A DNA stretch of 64,000 bases from an uncultured Sphingobacteriaceae bacterium (lineage in GTDB: Bacteria > Bacteroidota > Bacteroidia > Sphingobacteriales > Sphingobacteriaceae). This document shows, piece by piece, positions 46,557-56,003 of this stretch. The position numbers and the translations under genes are program-made. Numbering within the stretch: position 1 is the stretch's first letter; every line of letters begins with the position of its first letter. The stretch covers positions 124,001 to 188,000 of the forward strand of contig CAMLLO010000001.1 of the NCBI GenBank assembly GCA_946480915.1, read 5' to 3'. The notes below the pieces were generated by a model that saw only the letters and a list, made by a program, of their open reading frames with translations, did no database searches and was not told where the DNA came from.

Positions 46557-48242
46557 TTAGTTAGGATATCCTGGATTTTGTGTGAGTTTTGGATTTGTGG
46601 CTATTGCGGTACCTGGTATCGGGAAAATTCGGCGATAGGTATCGGTATTAGTTTTATTTAATCCATAGCTGTTTTCAAATTTTCCAAATCTGATCATATC
46701 ATTTCGGTGCCATGTTTCCCATGCGAACTCTCTGCATCGTTCGGCATAAATATCTTCTAAGCTAACAGAGGTTAAAGCAGCAGAACTTGTGCGATTTGCT
46801 CTTAGTAAGTTTACTAGGGACAAAGCCGTAGCACCTAAGGTCGGGGTGCCGCCTCTTTGTATCGCTTCCGCCTTCATTAAAATAATATCAGCATAACGGA
46901 AGAGTGGTACATCATTGTTTTGGTTCCTGTTTATCAGGTTTGTATAATCTGCGATAAACTTTATGTTTCTTGTACCGGTGTTCCATGCCTTTTCATCTTT
47001 TCCTAAATCGTAGGATGTTGCGCCAAGCCGCGAAGTGCCTAGAGGCGATAGAGCTAGATGATAAGTGAAAGCTGCGGCAGGGCTTGGGCCGGTATAAAAT
47101 TGATCGTAACCCAGGTTGGTGGTTTTCACCATGATAGGACTTCCATCTGGCCAATATTGCAAGCCACTAAGCCATTGTTTGTTCCTTATATCATTGGGGT
47201 CATTAAAGTAAGCGAAATATTGGTCGGTAGTAGAACGCGGCCCGCTAGGTTTGTTATTTACGAGGCCACTGCCCGTATTTCCATTCATTATGGGATTGGT
47301 AAATGCGCCAGGGGTAGAACCAGAATAAGAATAGCGGATTCCTAAATTTCGGTTTAAATCATAACGCGCATAGAACATATATCCGTTAGAGGTAGAAGCA
47401 TCAAATGGAATAGCAAAGATAAATTCCTTCATAGCAGGACCATTTGTTGGATAGAACATTTGCAGGTATGTTGTCTTAGGCTCAAGTGCAAATTGGGAGC
47501 CTCCTCCCGCGTTTATTATCATGTCGCAGGCTGCTATGCAATCATTATATCTTTGAGTGCCGGTATATACCTCAGCATTAAGATACATCTTAGCTAACAT
47601 AGCATAGGCCATGTATTGCGTTGGTTTCCCGTACGTAGAAGTTCCTGAGGTTGATTTTAAATAAGGAATTGCGGCTTTTAATTCACTTTCAATAAATGTG
47701 AAGACTTGGGTACGGGGCGATTTTGCCTTTAATTCAGTGCTTCCATATAAGGTATCTAAGGGAACGTTTCCATAAAGATCCATCATCATAAAGTAAGCGA
47801 GAGCTCTCATGGTCTTCAGCTCAGCCAAACCAGTGTTTTTAGAATCGCTGGGGGGAGCGGATTTATTGATAATTGAAATAGTTTGATTTGCAGTACCAAT
47901 CATATTACTTAGATAATACCAGCCGCTCGATACTACTCCGTTGTCTTTCGTCCAGGTATGTCTGTGCATTTCCAGGTATCGGTTACCATCTACCCAATCG
48001 GCAGCGTAATGCGGTAATACTGCTTCATCTGTAGATAAACTTTGTAGAAACCAATACGTGGTAGCAAATTCACTTCTTAAGTTGATATAAACTGGTCCCG
48101 ATGCTGAGCTAAATTGTGCTTCAGTTTGAGGATATACTTCCGGAGTAAGTTCCGATGTAACTTCAAGATCTATTTTATGGCAGGAAGAGAATATTCCGGC
48201 TATTAAAGCTAGACAGCTTATTCTGTTTATTATTTTTTTCAT
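46557..48242 (-). CDS. SusD/RagB-family outer-membrane glycan-binding lipoprotein
   Basis: A 561-residue surface lipoprotein. The leader KKIINRISCLALIAGIFSSC ends in a lipobox with the lipidated Cys near residue 20. Typical SusD features are tetratricopeptide-like helices (LAELKTMRALAYFMMMDLYGNVPL, YMAYAMLAKMYLNAEVY) and the C-terminal RADIILMKAEAIQR-like segment (RYADIILMKAEAIQRGG) with FAWETWHRNDMIRFGKF. It captures oligosaccharides for the partner SusC, encoded 11 bp upstream. It is the only SusD in the window. Confidence 0.95.
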   Translation of the reverse strand: MKKIINRISCLALIAGIFSSCHKIDLEVTSELTPEVYPQTEAQFSSASGPVYINLRSEFATTYWFLQSLSTDEAVLPHYAADWVDGNRYLEMHRHTWTKDNGVVSSGWYYLSNMIGTANQTISIINKSAPPSDSKNTGLAELKTMRALAYFMMMDLYGNVPLDTLYGSTELKAKSPRTQVFTFIESELKAAIPYLKSTSGTSTYGKPTQYMAYAMLAKMYLNAEVYTGTQRYNDCIAACDMIINAGGGSQFALEPKTTYLQMFYPTNGPAMKEFIFAIPFDASTSNGYMFYARYDLNRNLGIRYSYSGSTPGAFTNPIMNGNTGSGLVNNKPSGPRSTTDQYFAYFNDPNDIRNKQWLSGLQYWPDGSPIMVKTTNLGYDQFYTGPSPAAAFTYHLALSPLGTSRLGATSYDLGKDEKAWNTGTRNIKFIADYTNLINRNQNNDVPLFRYADIILMKAEAIQRGGTPTLGATALSLVNLLRANRTSSAALTSVSLEDIYAERCREFAWETWHRNDMIRFGKFENSYGLNKTNTDTYRRIFPIPGTAIATNPKLTQNPGYPN

Positions 48243-48253
48243 GTTCGTTATAA

Positions 48254-51200
48254 TTAAAATGAAACGTTCATACCAAATAATACGGTACGGGTTTTAGGAT
48301 AAAAATTATTATAATCAATACCCGGTGCAACTCCGCCTTGGTTTATTTCCGGATCTATACCTGAATATTTTGTGATTGTAAACAGGTTGTTTACTGAGGT
48401 ATAGAGGCGGAGATTGTTTATGTATTTAATTGATTTTTTAATGTTGTAACCAAGAGTTGCATTGTCTAACCTGATGTATGATCCATCTTCAATATAGCGG
48501 TCAGAATAGTATGAATTTTTGGTGTCCTTCATCAGGTCATCCGCTGCGCTTGCCAAAATATTATTAGTGGCAGCTGCGGTCACGTAGGAAAGATCGGCTC
48601 GTGTGGCATTAAAGATTTTATGACCAAATGCTCCGCGGAAAAACACATTCAGATCAAAGCTTTTATATTTTAATGTATTGCTCCAGCCCATTAATACTTT
48701 TGGTTGAGCATCACCTAAATAAAAATAATCTGTACCAATGCCTGGAGTTGCAGTTCCTGAGGTTACTGTTCCATCTTTTTTATAGAACTGAGAAACCCCA
48801 TTTACATCTTTGCCTGCGTATTTTAGTGTAAAGAACTGGCCCAGAGGGTAACCTACTTTCAAAATTTGAAGTGTTGCATTTGTTTGACCCGGACCTTCAG
48901 GGTCTGAATAACGAACCGAGTCGCCATTTGCATATGGCCCCTGTAAGCTGGTGATTAAATTTTTATTATTAGCAAGGTTGAAGTTGGTAGACCAACTGAA
49001 GTTTTTGGTGGTTATCGGAGTTGCATTTAATGCAAGCTCAATACCTTTATTATTTATACTTCCGCCATTTGCCCAAATCCTACCACCGGGCACCAGGGCA
49101 GGCGATACTGCATAGTTGAAAAGCATGCCGGTAGTGTTCTTATCGTAAATATCTATTGATCCACCTAGCTTTCCATTTAACACACCAAAGTCAAGGCCAA
49201 GATTTTTGGTAGCTGTTTTTTCCCATTTTAAATCTGGATTGGAGCCCTGAATCGGGCCGTATGCAGCTGCCTGAACACCGTTGTTATAATAGGTGCCACT
49301 AATTCCATAAACTAATTTACTGGTATAAGCGCCTATCCCTTGAGAATTTCCAGTTACACCATAGCTCGCCCGTAACTTTAAATCTTTAACAATAGATTGA
49401 TTTTTCATAAACCCTTCTTCACTTATACTCCATGCTGCAGCTACCGAAGGAAAATATCCCCAATTGTTATTCTCACCAAAAACAGAGCTACCATCCCTTC
49501 TAATAGAGCCTTGTAAAATATATTTGTCTTTATAATTATATTTCAAGCGGGCAAAATCCGATATCATCCGGGTTTCCCCAAAGGTGAGATCCGCACCTGT
49601 ATTTATTCTATAACTTGATATAGCATATGGGTTGCCAAGTGCAAGATTATTATAACCAATGTTATCAGTCGGGAAGTTAGTGCTAGATGTTTGGAAGCCC
49701 TCCCCATAAGTATTATCCTGCCATGAATATCCAACTACTGCATTGATTGAATGATCTGCAAACTTTTTGTCCCATGTTAAAAATGTTTCCAGTGTTTTGG
49801 TTGTGTTTTGGAAAGAGGATCTTTGTGCCGAACCATTTGTGCCAAATAGCCCCCCTATAAGAGTATGGGCTATCCCGATACCTGGATCCGGATTATTATA
49901 GAAGTTAGATGTTGGATATTTTCCATAATAACTTCCATAGAACTCACCATGCATTGAGGATGTTCTTTGATAAGACAAGTTTACATTATAAGTCAGGCTA
50001 AATGGTAATTTAACTTCGGTATTAAAACCTCCCATCAATGTGTTGTACTTCGTTGCGTCTTGTGCGTTATCAATAATTGCAACCGGATTAAAATAGCCTG
50101 TAGTATTCAGGTTTTCGTAAAATGTTCCATCTTCGTTCCTCACAGGTGAAATCGGAAGATGCTTAGCTGCCTGTAAAAGAACAATATTTTGCAATGGAAC
50201 ATAGGTGGCATTACTACTTGCGTTAGAAATATTCAAGCCAAATTTTACATTATCATGCAAAGCTTTTTGCTCTATGTTTAAACGCCCGATTACCCTTTTT
50301 AGATCGCTGGTAATTAATGTACCTTGTTTTTCAATAAGGTTCAAACTTGCACTGTAAGTGCTGTGTTCTGCCCCACCGCTAAACGATAAGTTGTGATTGT
50401 GTGAGAATGCTGATTTTCTTTGGATAGCAGTTTGCCAATTCGTATTAGCTCCCTTATCGTCTATTGGAGAAAATGCAACGTTATTGGCTGTAACATACGC
50501 TCTTAATTGTTCGGCACTCATTAGATCCAGACTATTGCTAACATTTTCAGTGGCAAAAAAGCCGCTATAGGTTACTTGTGGTTGTCCGCTCTTGCCTCTT
50601 TTGGTAGTAACCATAATTACACCGCTTGCAGCTCTGTTACCATAAATAGCTGTGGCTGATGCATCTTTTAATACATCTATGGATGCGATATCATTTGGTG
50701 CTACAGCCGAAATATCGGCTCCTGGAATACCATCAATCACATAAAATGGTGCCCCTGGACTGTTTACAGTTGATGCACCTCGCATAATAACAGCTGCTGG
50801 TTTATTTGGATCGCCGCTGGTACTTATATTTAAACCCGGTACTTTCCCTTGTAGCAATTGTCCAACATCGCTAATAGACCCCTTGTTCAGATCCTCTGGT
50901 TTTACAGTAGTTATCGCACTCGTTAAAGCTTTTCGTGAACTCTGTCCGTACCCAACTACCACGACGTCAGCGAGGGCCATACTGGATTCAGTAAGAATAA
51001 CTTTATAACTGGTTTTGCTGGTTACAGCCACTTCTTTGGTAACGTAGCCAATTGAGGTGAATACAAGTGTACTGCCCTCCTTTGCCGATATACTGAAGGA
51101 CCCGTCTACTCCTGTTACAACAGCATTTTTTGTTCCTTTTATTGCAACAGTTACGCCAATAGCAGGCATGTTTTGATTATCGGTTACTACACCGGTAATT

Positions 51201-51301
51201 TTTCGCTCATTTTGGGCCATTACAACACTAAATGATTGGATAATTAATAAGAGCAGCAGACATAGCCAGCTACGCTTAAAGCATGTAATGTTAAATCTCA
51301 T
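48254..51301 (-). CDS. SusC/RagA-family TonB-dependent outer-membrane transporter
   Basis: A 1015-residue outer-membrane channel with a signal peptide ending near SVVMAQ. A carboxypeptidase-like regulatory domain follows (about 32-110; ITGVVTDNQNMPAIGVTVAIKG), then a TonB-box-like ADVVVVGYGQSS, the plug domain (about 120-235; LLQGKVPGLNI, APFYVIDGIPG, IDVLKDASATAIYGNRAASGVIMVTTKRG) and a 22-strand barrel ending in VLFGMNVSF with C-terminal Phe. It imports glycan fragments captured by SusD. No STN domain is present, so no anti-sigma signalling is indicated. Lies 96 bp downstream of the inositol oxygenase gene. Confidence 0.96.
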   Translation of the reverse strand: MRFNITCFKRSWLCLLLLLIIQSFSVVMAQNERKITGVVTDNQNMPAIGVTVAIKGTKNAVVTGVDGSFSISAKEGSTLVFTSIGYVTKEVAVTSKTSYKVILTESSMALADVVVVGYGQSSRKALTSAITTVKPEDLNKGSISDVGQLLQGKVPGLNISTSGDPNKPAAVIMRGASTVNSPGAPFYVIDGIPGADISAVAPNDIASIDVLKDASATAIYGNRAASGVIMVTTKRGKSGQPQVTYSGFFATENVSNSLDLMSAEQLRAYVTANNVAFSPIDDKGANTNWQTAIQRKSAFSHNHNLSFSGGAEHSTYSASLNLIEKQGTLITSDLKRVIGRLNIEQKALHDNVKFGLNISNASSNATYVPLQNIVLLQAAKHLPISPVRNEDGTFYENLNTTGYFNPVAIIDNAQDATKYNTLMGGFNTEVKLPFSLTYNVNLSYQRTSSMHGEFYGSYYGKYPTSNFYNNPDPGIGIAHTLIGGLFGTNGSAQRSSFQNTTKTLETFLTWDKKFADHSINAVVGYSWQDNTYGEGFQTSSTNFPTDNIGYNNLALGNPYAISSYRINTGADLTFGETRMISDFARLKYNYKDKYILQGSIRRDGSSVFGENNNWGYFPSVAAAWSISEEGFMKNQSIVKDLKLRASYGVTGNSQGIGAYTSKLVYGISGTYYNNGVQAAAYGPIQGSNPDLKWEKTATKNLGLDFGVLNGKLGGSIDIYDKNTTGMLFNYAVSPALVPGGRIWANGGSINNKGIELALNATPITTKNFSWSTNFNLANNKNLITSLQGPYANGDSVRYSDPEGPGQTNATLQILKVGYPLGQFFTLKYAGKDVNGVSQFYKKDGTVTSGTATPGIGTDYFYLGDAQPKVLMGWSNTLKYKSFDLNVFFRGAFGHKIFNATRADLSYVTAAATNNILASAADDLMKDTKNSYYSDRYIEDGSYIRLDNATLGYNIKKSIKYINNLRLYTSVNNLFTITKYSGIDPEINQGGVAPGIDYNNFYPKTRTVLFGMNVSF

Positions 51302-51397
51302 AACTTGTAAAGGTTAGGTTCATAATTTCATTAATTAATTGGTTACTCATTTGGACTTTGATAATTAAATAATAAGAAAGTTGGTGACTAGTAATAT

Positions 51398-52288
51398 TTA
51401 AAATTTCAGGGTTGTAGGCAAGTATTTTGCCACCAGGTCTTCGTAATAGGGTTTTAATTCGTTCCAGCTTTTTTGGTTCGGGCTTTTCGAATACAAATCA
51501 TAGGGGTTAAAAAGTGTTACCCACTTAAACATTTCGTGGTCATGTTCACTCATCAAATGATTATAGGCGTGTTCTCTGTGCTGCGAATAAAAAGAGTGAT
51601 AACGAAGCATGTATAAGCCGGGCTCGGGGATGTAATCTTTCATCATGTGATACACATATTCATCATGTCCCCATGACATGTGGACATTGTCTAAACCACA
51701 GTTTTCGGTATAAATGCCTAGTTTATCCTGGTATATTTTATTATGCCAATCGGGATTTTCCTTAAAAAATTCGGGGTAAACAATTTTGTCTGAATAGGCG
51801 CAGCCAACCGGAAAGGTATCGCCCACCACGGCCCATTGCGGCTCGCCAAACAAGCACAATACTTTACCCATGTCGTGGATCAAACCTACTAATACCATCC
51901 AGTCGGGATGACCATCATTTCTGATGGCTTCTGAGGTCTGAACCAAATGTTGCATTTGGTCTAAATCCGTGTCAGGATCTGAGTCGTCTACCAATTGATT
52001 CAAAAAATCAAAAGCGCTCCAAACGGGCATTTCCTTTTTATTGAATTTTAAATACTCTTCCTTTTTTTGTATCACAAAATCATAAGTTTGATAGGTGTGA
52101 TTCAATCGGTAAAATTCCTTAACACTGTCTTTTACGGTTTCTTCGTAATTTCTGAACTCCTCTTCTTTCTTTTCGTTGTTAATAGCCGACGGGTCGGGAT
52201 AGCGTTGTAGAACGTCTTTTTCCCATTCATCAAGGCTGGACAGGGGCATTTTTTCTTCGCCGGATGCACTGTTTGGGTTAGTACTCAT
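51398..52288 (-). CDS. myo-Inositol oxygenase (MIOX)
   Basis: Di-iron oxygenase that opens the myo-inositol ring with O2 to give D-glucuronate. The 296-residue protein keeps the complete MIOX metal set: His114 (QHLVQTSEAIR), His138 and Asp139 (LIHDMGK), His208 (SWGHDEYVY), His231 (LRYHSFYSQHREH) and Asp264 (NPYDLYSKS). It has the usual length of animal and plant MIOX and no signal peptide, so it is cytosolic. It is the first gene of the minus-strand train and is divergent from a LacI regulator. Its product glucuronate can enter the hexuronate pathway encoded at 1-17 kb, after isomerisation by a UxaC that is not in the window. Confidence 0.93.
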   Translation of the reverse strand: MSTNPNSASGEEKMPLSSLDEWEKDVLQRYPDPSAINNEKKEEEFRNYEETVKDSVKEFYRLNHTYQTYDFVIQKKEEYLKFNKKEMPVWSAFDFLNQLVDDSDPDTDLDQMQHLVQTSEAIRNDGHPDWMVLVGLIHDMGKVLCLFGEPQWAVVGDTFPVGCAYSDKIVYPEFFKENPDWHNKIYQDKLGIYTENCGLDNVHMSWGHDEYVYHMMKDYIPEPGLYMLRYHSFYSQHREHAYNHLMSEHDHEMFKWVTLFNPYDLYSKSPNQKSWNELKPYYEDLVAKYLPTTLKF

Positions 52289-52376
52289 GAATGCTATATT
52301 TTTTAATGGTCAGTCAGTTATTAAGACTAAAGTTCAGACATTTGGCCCACAGATTCTCGAACTCTCCCTTAAATAT

Positions 52377-52396
52377 TTACTTAACCGATTAAGTAA
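52377..52396. promoter_or_regulatory. LacI-type operator between MIOX and lacI
   Basis: TTACTTAACCGATTAAGTAA, an inverted repeat with perfect 8-bp arms around a CCGA centre; one more base pairs on each side (52376/52397). It lies 88 bp before the MIOX start and 47 bp before the lacI start, and so can control both. A near copy lies at 53513-53532. Confidence 0.7.
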
Positions 52397-52443
52397 AATT
52401 GGGATATTTGACTATATTAAGGCGTTAAATACAGGACCGGAAT

Positions 52444-53457
52444 ATGGGTGCAGTCACCATCAAAATGTTGGCTAAAGAGCTAAATCTTTCTACCGCTGCG
52501 ATCTCAAAAGCATTGCGCGATAGTCATGAAATCAGTAACAATACCAAGGAGCGGGTTATGGCCCTGGCGCGGGAATGGAATTATGTACCACACCCGTATG
52601 CCGGTAGTTTGCGACGGAAAAAAAGCAAAACCATCGCAGTGGTTATACCAGAAGTGGCTGATAGCTTTTTTTCTTTGGCCCTTAATGGAATCGAAGTTGT
52701 TGCCCTTGAAAAAGGATATCATGCCTTGATTTATCTGACCCACGAAAAGCTCGCACGCGAACAGGCAATTTTAAAGGATTTGGAGGGAGGAAGAGTAGAT
52801 GGGGTGATCATGTCGATAACTGCTGAAACCGATTCTTTTGAACATATTTTGAATCTTAACAGCCAGGTGCCGCTTATTTTTTTTGACAGGGTTTGCGAAC
52901 AGATAAACACTGCAAAAATTACAACTGATGATTATGAATCCGGATATGAGGCAACAAAACACTTAATTGAATGCGGTTGTAAGAAAATAGGAATCCTTTC
53001 TATTTCTGATAGTCTTTCAATCAGTTCTAAAAGAATGGAAGGATACAAACAAGCTCTTCGGGATTATGATATTAAAGAAGAAGTATCTGATATTATTCAG
53101 TGTTCAAATGATGTCGCTGAGAATTACAAACTATTATCAAAGGTATTACGCGGTAAAAATAAACCAGACGGTATAGTAGCAACTGTTGAAAAACTGTCTA
53201 CCGAAGTTTACCTGGTTTGCGAGGAATTAAAAATTAAAATTCCTGAGGACCTTAAGCTGATTTGTTTTTCCAATCTTACTACTGCAGCAATATTAAATCC
53301 ATCACTTACAACCATTACTCAACCCGCGTTTGAGATGGGGAAAGCTGCAGCAACTATTTTATTTAAATCCCTGGAGCGAAAGCTGCATGATTTGAATGAT
53401 GAAAGTCTGGTCATTCCCTCAACGCTGGTGGTAAGAAATTCGACCTTGACTAAATAA
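52444..53457 (+). CDS. LacI-family transcriptional regulator (divergent from MIOX)
   Basis: A 337-residue regulator. Residues about 5-58 form the helix-turn-helix and hinge (VTIKMLAKELNLSTAAISKALRDSHEI, PHPYAGSLRRKKSKTIAV). The ligand-binding core follows (VVIPEVADSFFSLALNGIE, GRVDGVIMSI, PLIFFDRV, LIECGCKKIGILS). It is divergent from MIOX and upstream of GH92-GH28. Matching palindromes in both spacers identify its likely targets. The ligand may be inositol, glucuronate or a sugar released by this locus; the sequence does not tell. Confidence 0.93.
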   Translation: MGAVTIKMLAKELNLSTAAISKALRDSHEISNNTKERVMALAREWNYVPHPYAGSLRRKKSKTIAVVIPEVADSFFSLALNGIEVVALEKGYHALIYLTHEKLAREQAILKDLEGGRVDGVIMSITAETDSFEHILNLNSQVPLIFFDRVCEQINTAKITTDDYESGYEATKHLIECGCKKIGILSISDSLSISSKRMEGYKQALRDYDIKEEVSDIIQCSNDVAENYKLLSKVLRGKNKPDGIVATVEKLSTEVYLVCEELKIKIPEDLKLICFSNLTTAAILNPSLTTITQPAFEMGKAAATILFKSLERKLHDLNDESLVIPSTLVVRNSTLTK

Positions 53458-53512
53458 AATTCTTCTCCAGTCATTGATAAATGCAAGCTGCAATTTGAGT
53501 TCTGATAATATT

Positions 53513-53532
53513 TTACGAAATCGGTTAAGTAA
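53513..53532. promoter_or_regulatory. Second copy of the MIOX/lacI operator, upstream of GH92-GH28
   Basis: TTACGAAATCGGTTAAGTAA agrees at 18 of 20 positions with the reverse complement of the operator at 52377-52396, including the whole right half and the CG centre. It is 123 bp before the GH92 start codon. Confidence 0.65.
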
Positions 53533-53655
53533 ATAATTATTCGGCTTTCGGGTGGATTTTAATTAAAAGTAAGGAAATTCGGAGATGCTGCTAGACTGTT
53601 ACACGACAGAAAAGACTAACCGTTTTTGCAACAGCTTAATAATCTTAAGAGATAG

Positions 53656-56001
53656 ATGTGGCCTTATTTAAACTTGTTAATGAAGACAGCTTACCAGCAC
53701 TCTCCTTGCGCAAACATATGGATCATACCAATCTGCCTTATCGTATCCATTTTTCTATCTTTCGGCACTTTTGCTCAAACTGAAAACAGGGTCCAGTATG
53801 TGCAACCATTATCAGGAACCGCAGCAAGCACTGTGGCGGCAACGCTGCTACACTCAAGTGGCACAGAACATAATGCAAATACCATTCCTGCAGTTTGTTT
53901 GCCTTTTGGAATGACGCAATGGACCGCACAAACCCGCACCACCGAAATAAAATGTCAGCCGCCTTACTTATATAAAGATAGTTTATTAAGCGGCTTTCGC
54001 GGAACCCATTGGATTAGCGGTTCCTGTACACAGGATTATGGCAGCTTTAGCATTATGCCCATCAGCGGCAAACTTAAAACTATAGTTTCGGAATATGCTG
54101 CGACTTTCTCTCATAAGGAAGAAGTGACGGGCCCGGCTTATTATAAAGTCAACTTGCCTTCACATCATATAACTACAGAAATTACCGCAACCTTGCGCTG
54201 CGCCATGATGCAGTTTACAAGCGGAGTTACCGATAGCGTGTATTTGTTAATTACTCCCAATAGCGATAAGGATAAAGGATTTATTTCTGTGGATGTAGCT
54301 AAAGGCGAGATCTATGGCTATAATCCCGTACACCGGATTTACCAGGGATGGGGGCAGCCTGCCGGCTTTAGCGGTTATTTCGTTATCAACATCGAAAAGC
54401 AGCCTGGTAAAACAGGAGTTTACAGTGGTAGCCAATTGCTGTCAGGTAATTCTGTTGGCGATAAAAAGGACCTCGGAGCTTACCTGGGATTTGTGCTTAA
54501 ACAAGGTGAAAAGCTGCGGATAAGAATCGGTACTTCTTTTAGCAGTATCGATGGTGCGCGAAAAAATTTGGTGGCTGAAATTCCTGATTGGAATTTCGAA
54601 GATTTACGGGCTAAGAACCATTTAGCATGGCAAAAAGCATTGAGCCAGGTTAAAGTGAATGGTTCGGAAAAGAATAAGCGGATTTTTTATACTGCCATGT
54701 ATCATTCTATGCAGCATCCGAGATTGTATAACGATGTTGATGGAATTTATCCGCAGTTCTCGGGAAATTATCAGTTAAAGCAGCTTGCCAAAGGCGATTA
54801 CTACGACGATTTTTCTATGTGGGATATTTACAGGGCCCAGCTTCCCCTGTTTGAAATTTTAAATCCTACACTGGTAAATAACTTTGTACAGTCGATGGTT
54901 TTAAAAGGGCAGCAAGGCGATTGGCTGCCGATTTTCCCCTGCTGGAATAGTTTCACCGCGGCCATGATTGGCGATCATGGAACTGCTTTTATTGCATCGG
55001 CATTTACAAAGGGTATACGGGATTACGACGTAAATGAAGCCTATCGCCTAATGCGGAAAAATGCGTTTGAAGTTGCCGACAGCGCGTCATATCTGAATGG
55101 AAAGGGACGCCGGGCGCTGGCATCGTATTTGAAATACGGGTATATCCCGCTCGAAGACAGTGTAAAAGAGGCTTATCATACAAAAGAACAGGTAAGCCGT
55201 ACGCTCGAATATACGTATGATGATTATGCCCTTGCTATGGTGGCTAAAGCACTGGGCCAAACCACAGATTACCAGGTTTTGCGGAAGCGGGCTTTAAACT
55301 ATAAAAATACTTTCGATCCTTCGGTTGGTCTGAGCAGAGGAAGATTTTCCGACGGGAACTTTTATAACCCTTTTCTTCCGGATACCCGCGAATTTTACAT
55401 CACTGAAGGTACCCCAAGACAATATACATTTTACGTTCCTCATGATGCGCCGGGTTTGGCAGGCTTAATGGGAGGACGCAATAAGTTTGAAAACTCTTTA
55501 GATAGCTTGTTTGCTAAAAAACAATATTGGCACGGAAATGAGCCGGGTCACCAGATTCCTTTTATGTATAATTATACTGCCTCGCCCTGGAAAACTCAGA
55601 AAGAAGTCAGAAAAGTTCTGGCAGAGGAATATAGTGAAGGCCCAGGCGGATTAAGCGGCAATGATGATGCCGGTCAAATGAGCGCCTGGTATGTATTTGC
55701 CTCACTCGGTTTTTATCCCGTCGATCCTGTTTCAAACGAATATCTTTTGAGTTCGCCTCTGTTTGATAAAGCTACTATTCAATTACAAGGAGCAAAAAGC
55801 TTCAGTTTAATAAGTCATAAGCAAACACCCAGGTCAGTTTATATCGCGTCAATAAAGCTAAATGGAAAGTGTTATCCGTACAATTACATTCGTTATGCAG
55901 ATATAATGAAAGGGGGCACGCTCGAGTTTTTTCTAAGAGATAAGCCTGTACTAAACTGGGCCGGTAAACCAGAACATCAGCCAAAAGGATTTAATAAATA
56001 A
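53656..56001 (+). CDS. Glycoside hydrolase family 92 alpha-mannosidase (second copy)
   Basis: A 781-residue exported GH92 protein. A hydrophobic leader (WIIPICLIVSIFLSFGTFAQ) ends near residue 41; a downstream in-frame ATG at 53680 is an alternative start. Landmarks are VQPLSGTAAST (shifted form of the usual DPLIGT motif), LPFGMTQWTAQ, YDDFSMWDIYRAQ, VSRTLEYTYDDYALA and GGLSGNDDAGQMSAW. It is clearly diverged from the first GH92 copy at 38028, notably at the N-terminus, and may act on another alpha-mannosyl linkage. It is followed after 2 bp by a GH28 gene and lies behind a copy of the LacI operator, so it belongs to the MIOX regulon by inference. Confidence 0.9.
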   Translation: MWPYLNLLMKTAYQHSPCANIWIIPICLIVSIFLSFGTFAQTENRVQYVQPLSGTAASTVAATLLHSSGTEHNANTIPAVCLPFGMTQWTAQTRTTEIKCQPPYLYKDSLLSGFRGTHWISGSCTQDYGSFSIMPISGKLKTIVSEYAATFSHKEEVTGPAYYKVNLPSHHITTEITATLRCAMMQFTSGVTDSVYLLITPNSDKDKGFISVDVAKGEIYGYNPVHRIYQGWGQPAGFSGYFVINIEKQPGKTGVYSGSQLLSGNSVGDKKDLGAYLGFVLKQGEKLRIRIGTSFSSIDGARKNLVAEIPDWNFEDLRAKNHLAWQKALSQVKVNGSEKNKRIFYTAMYHSMQHPRLYNDVDGIYPQFSGNYQLKQLAKGDYYDDFSMWDIYRAQLPLFEILNPTLVNNFVQSMVLKGQQGDWLPIFPCWNSFTAAMIGDHGTAFIASAFTKGIRDYDVNEAYRLMRKNAFEVADSASYLNGKGRRALASYLKYGYIPLEDSVKEAYHTKEQVSRTLEYTYDDYALAMVAKALGQTTDYQVLRKRALNYKNTFDPSVGLSRGRFSDGNFYNPFLPDTREFYITEGTPRQYTFYVPHDAPGLAGLMGGRNKFENSLDSLFAKKQYWHGNEPGHQIPFMYNYTASPWKTQKEVRKVLAEEYSEGPGGLSGNDDAGQMSAWYVFASLGFYPVDPVSNEYLLSSPLFDKATIQLQGAKSFSLISHKQTPRSVYIASIKLNGKCYPYNYIRYADIMKGGTLEFFLRDKPVLNWAGKPEHQPKGFNK

Positions 56002-56003
56002 AT

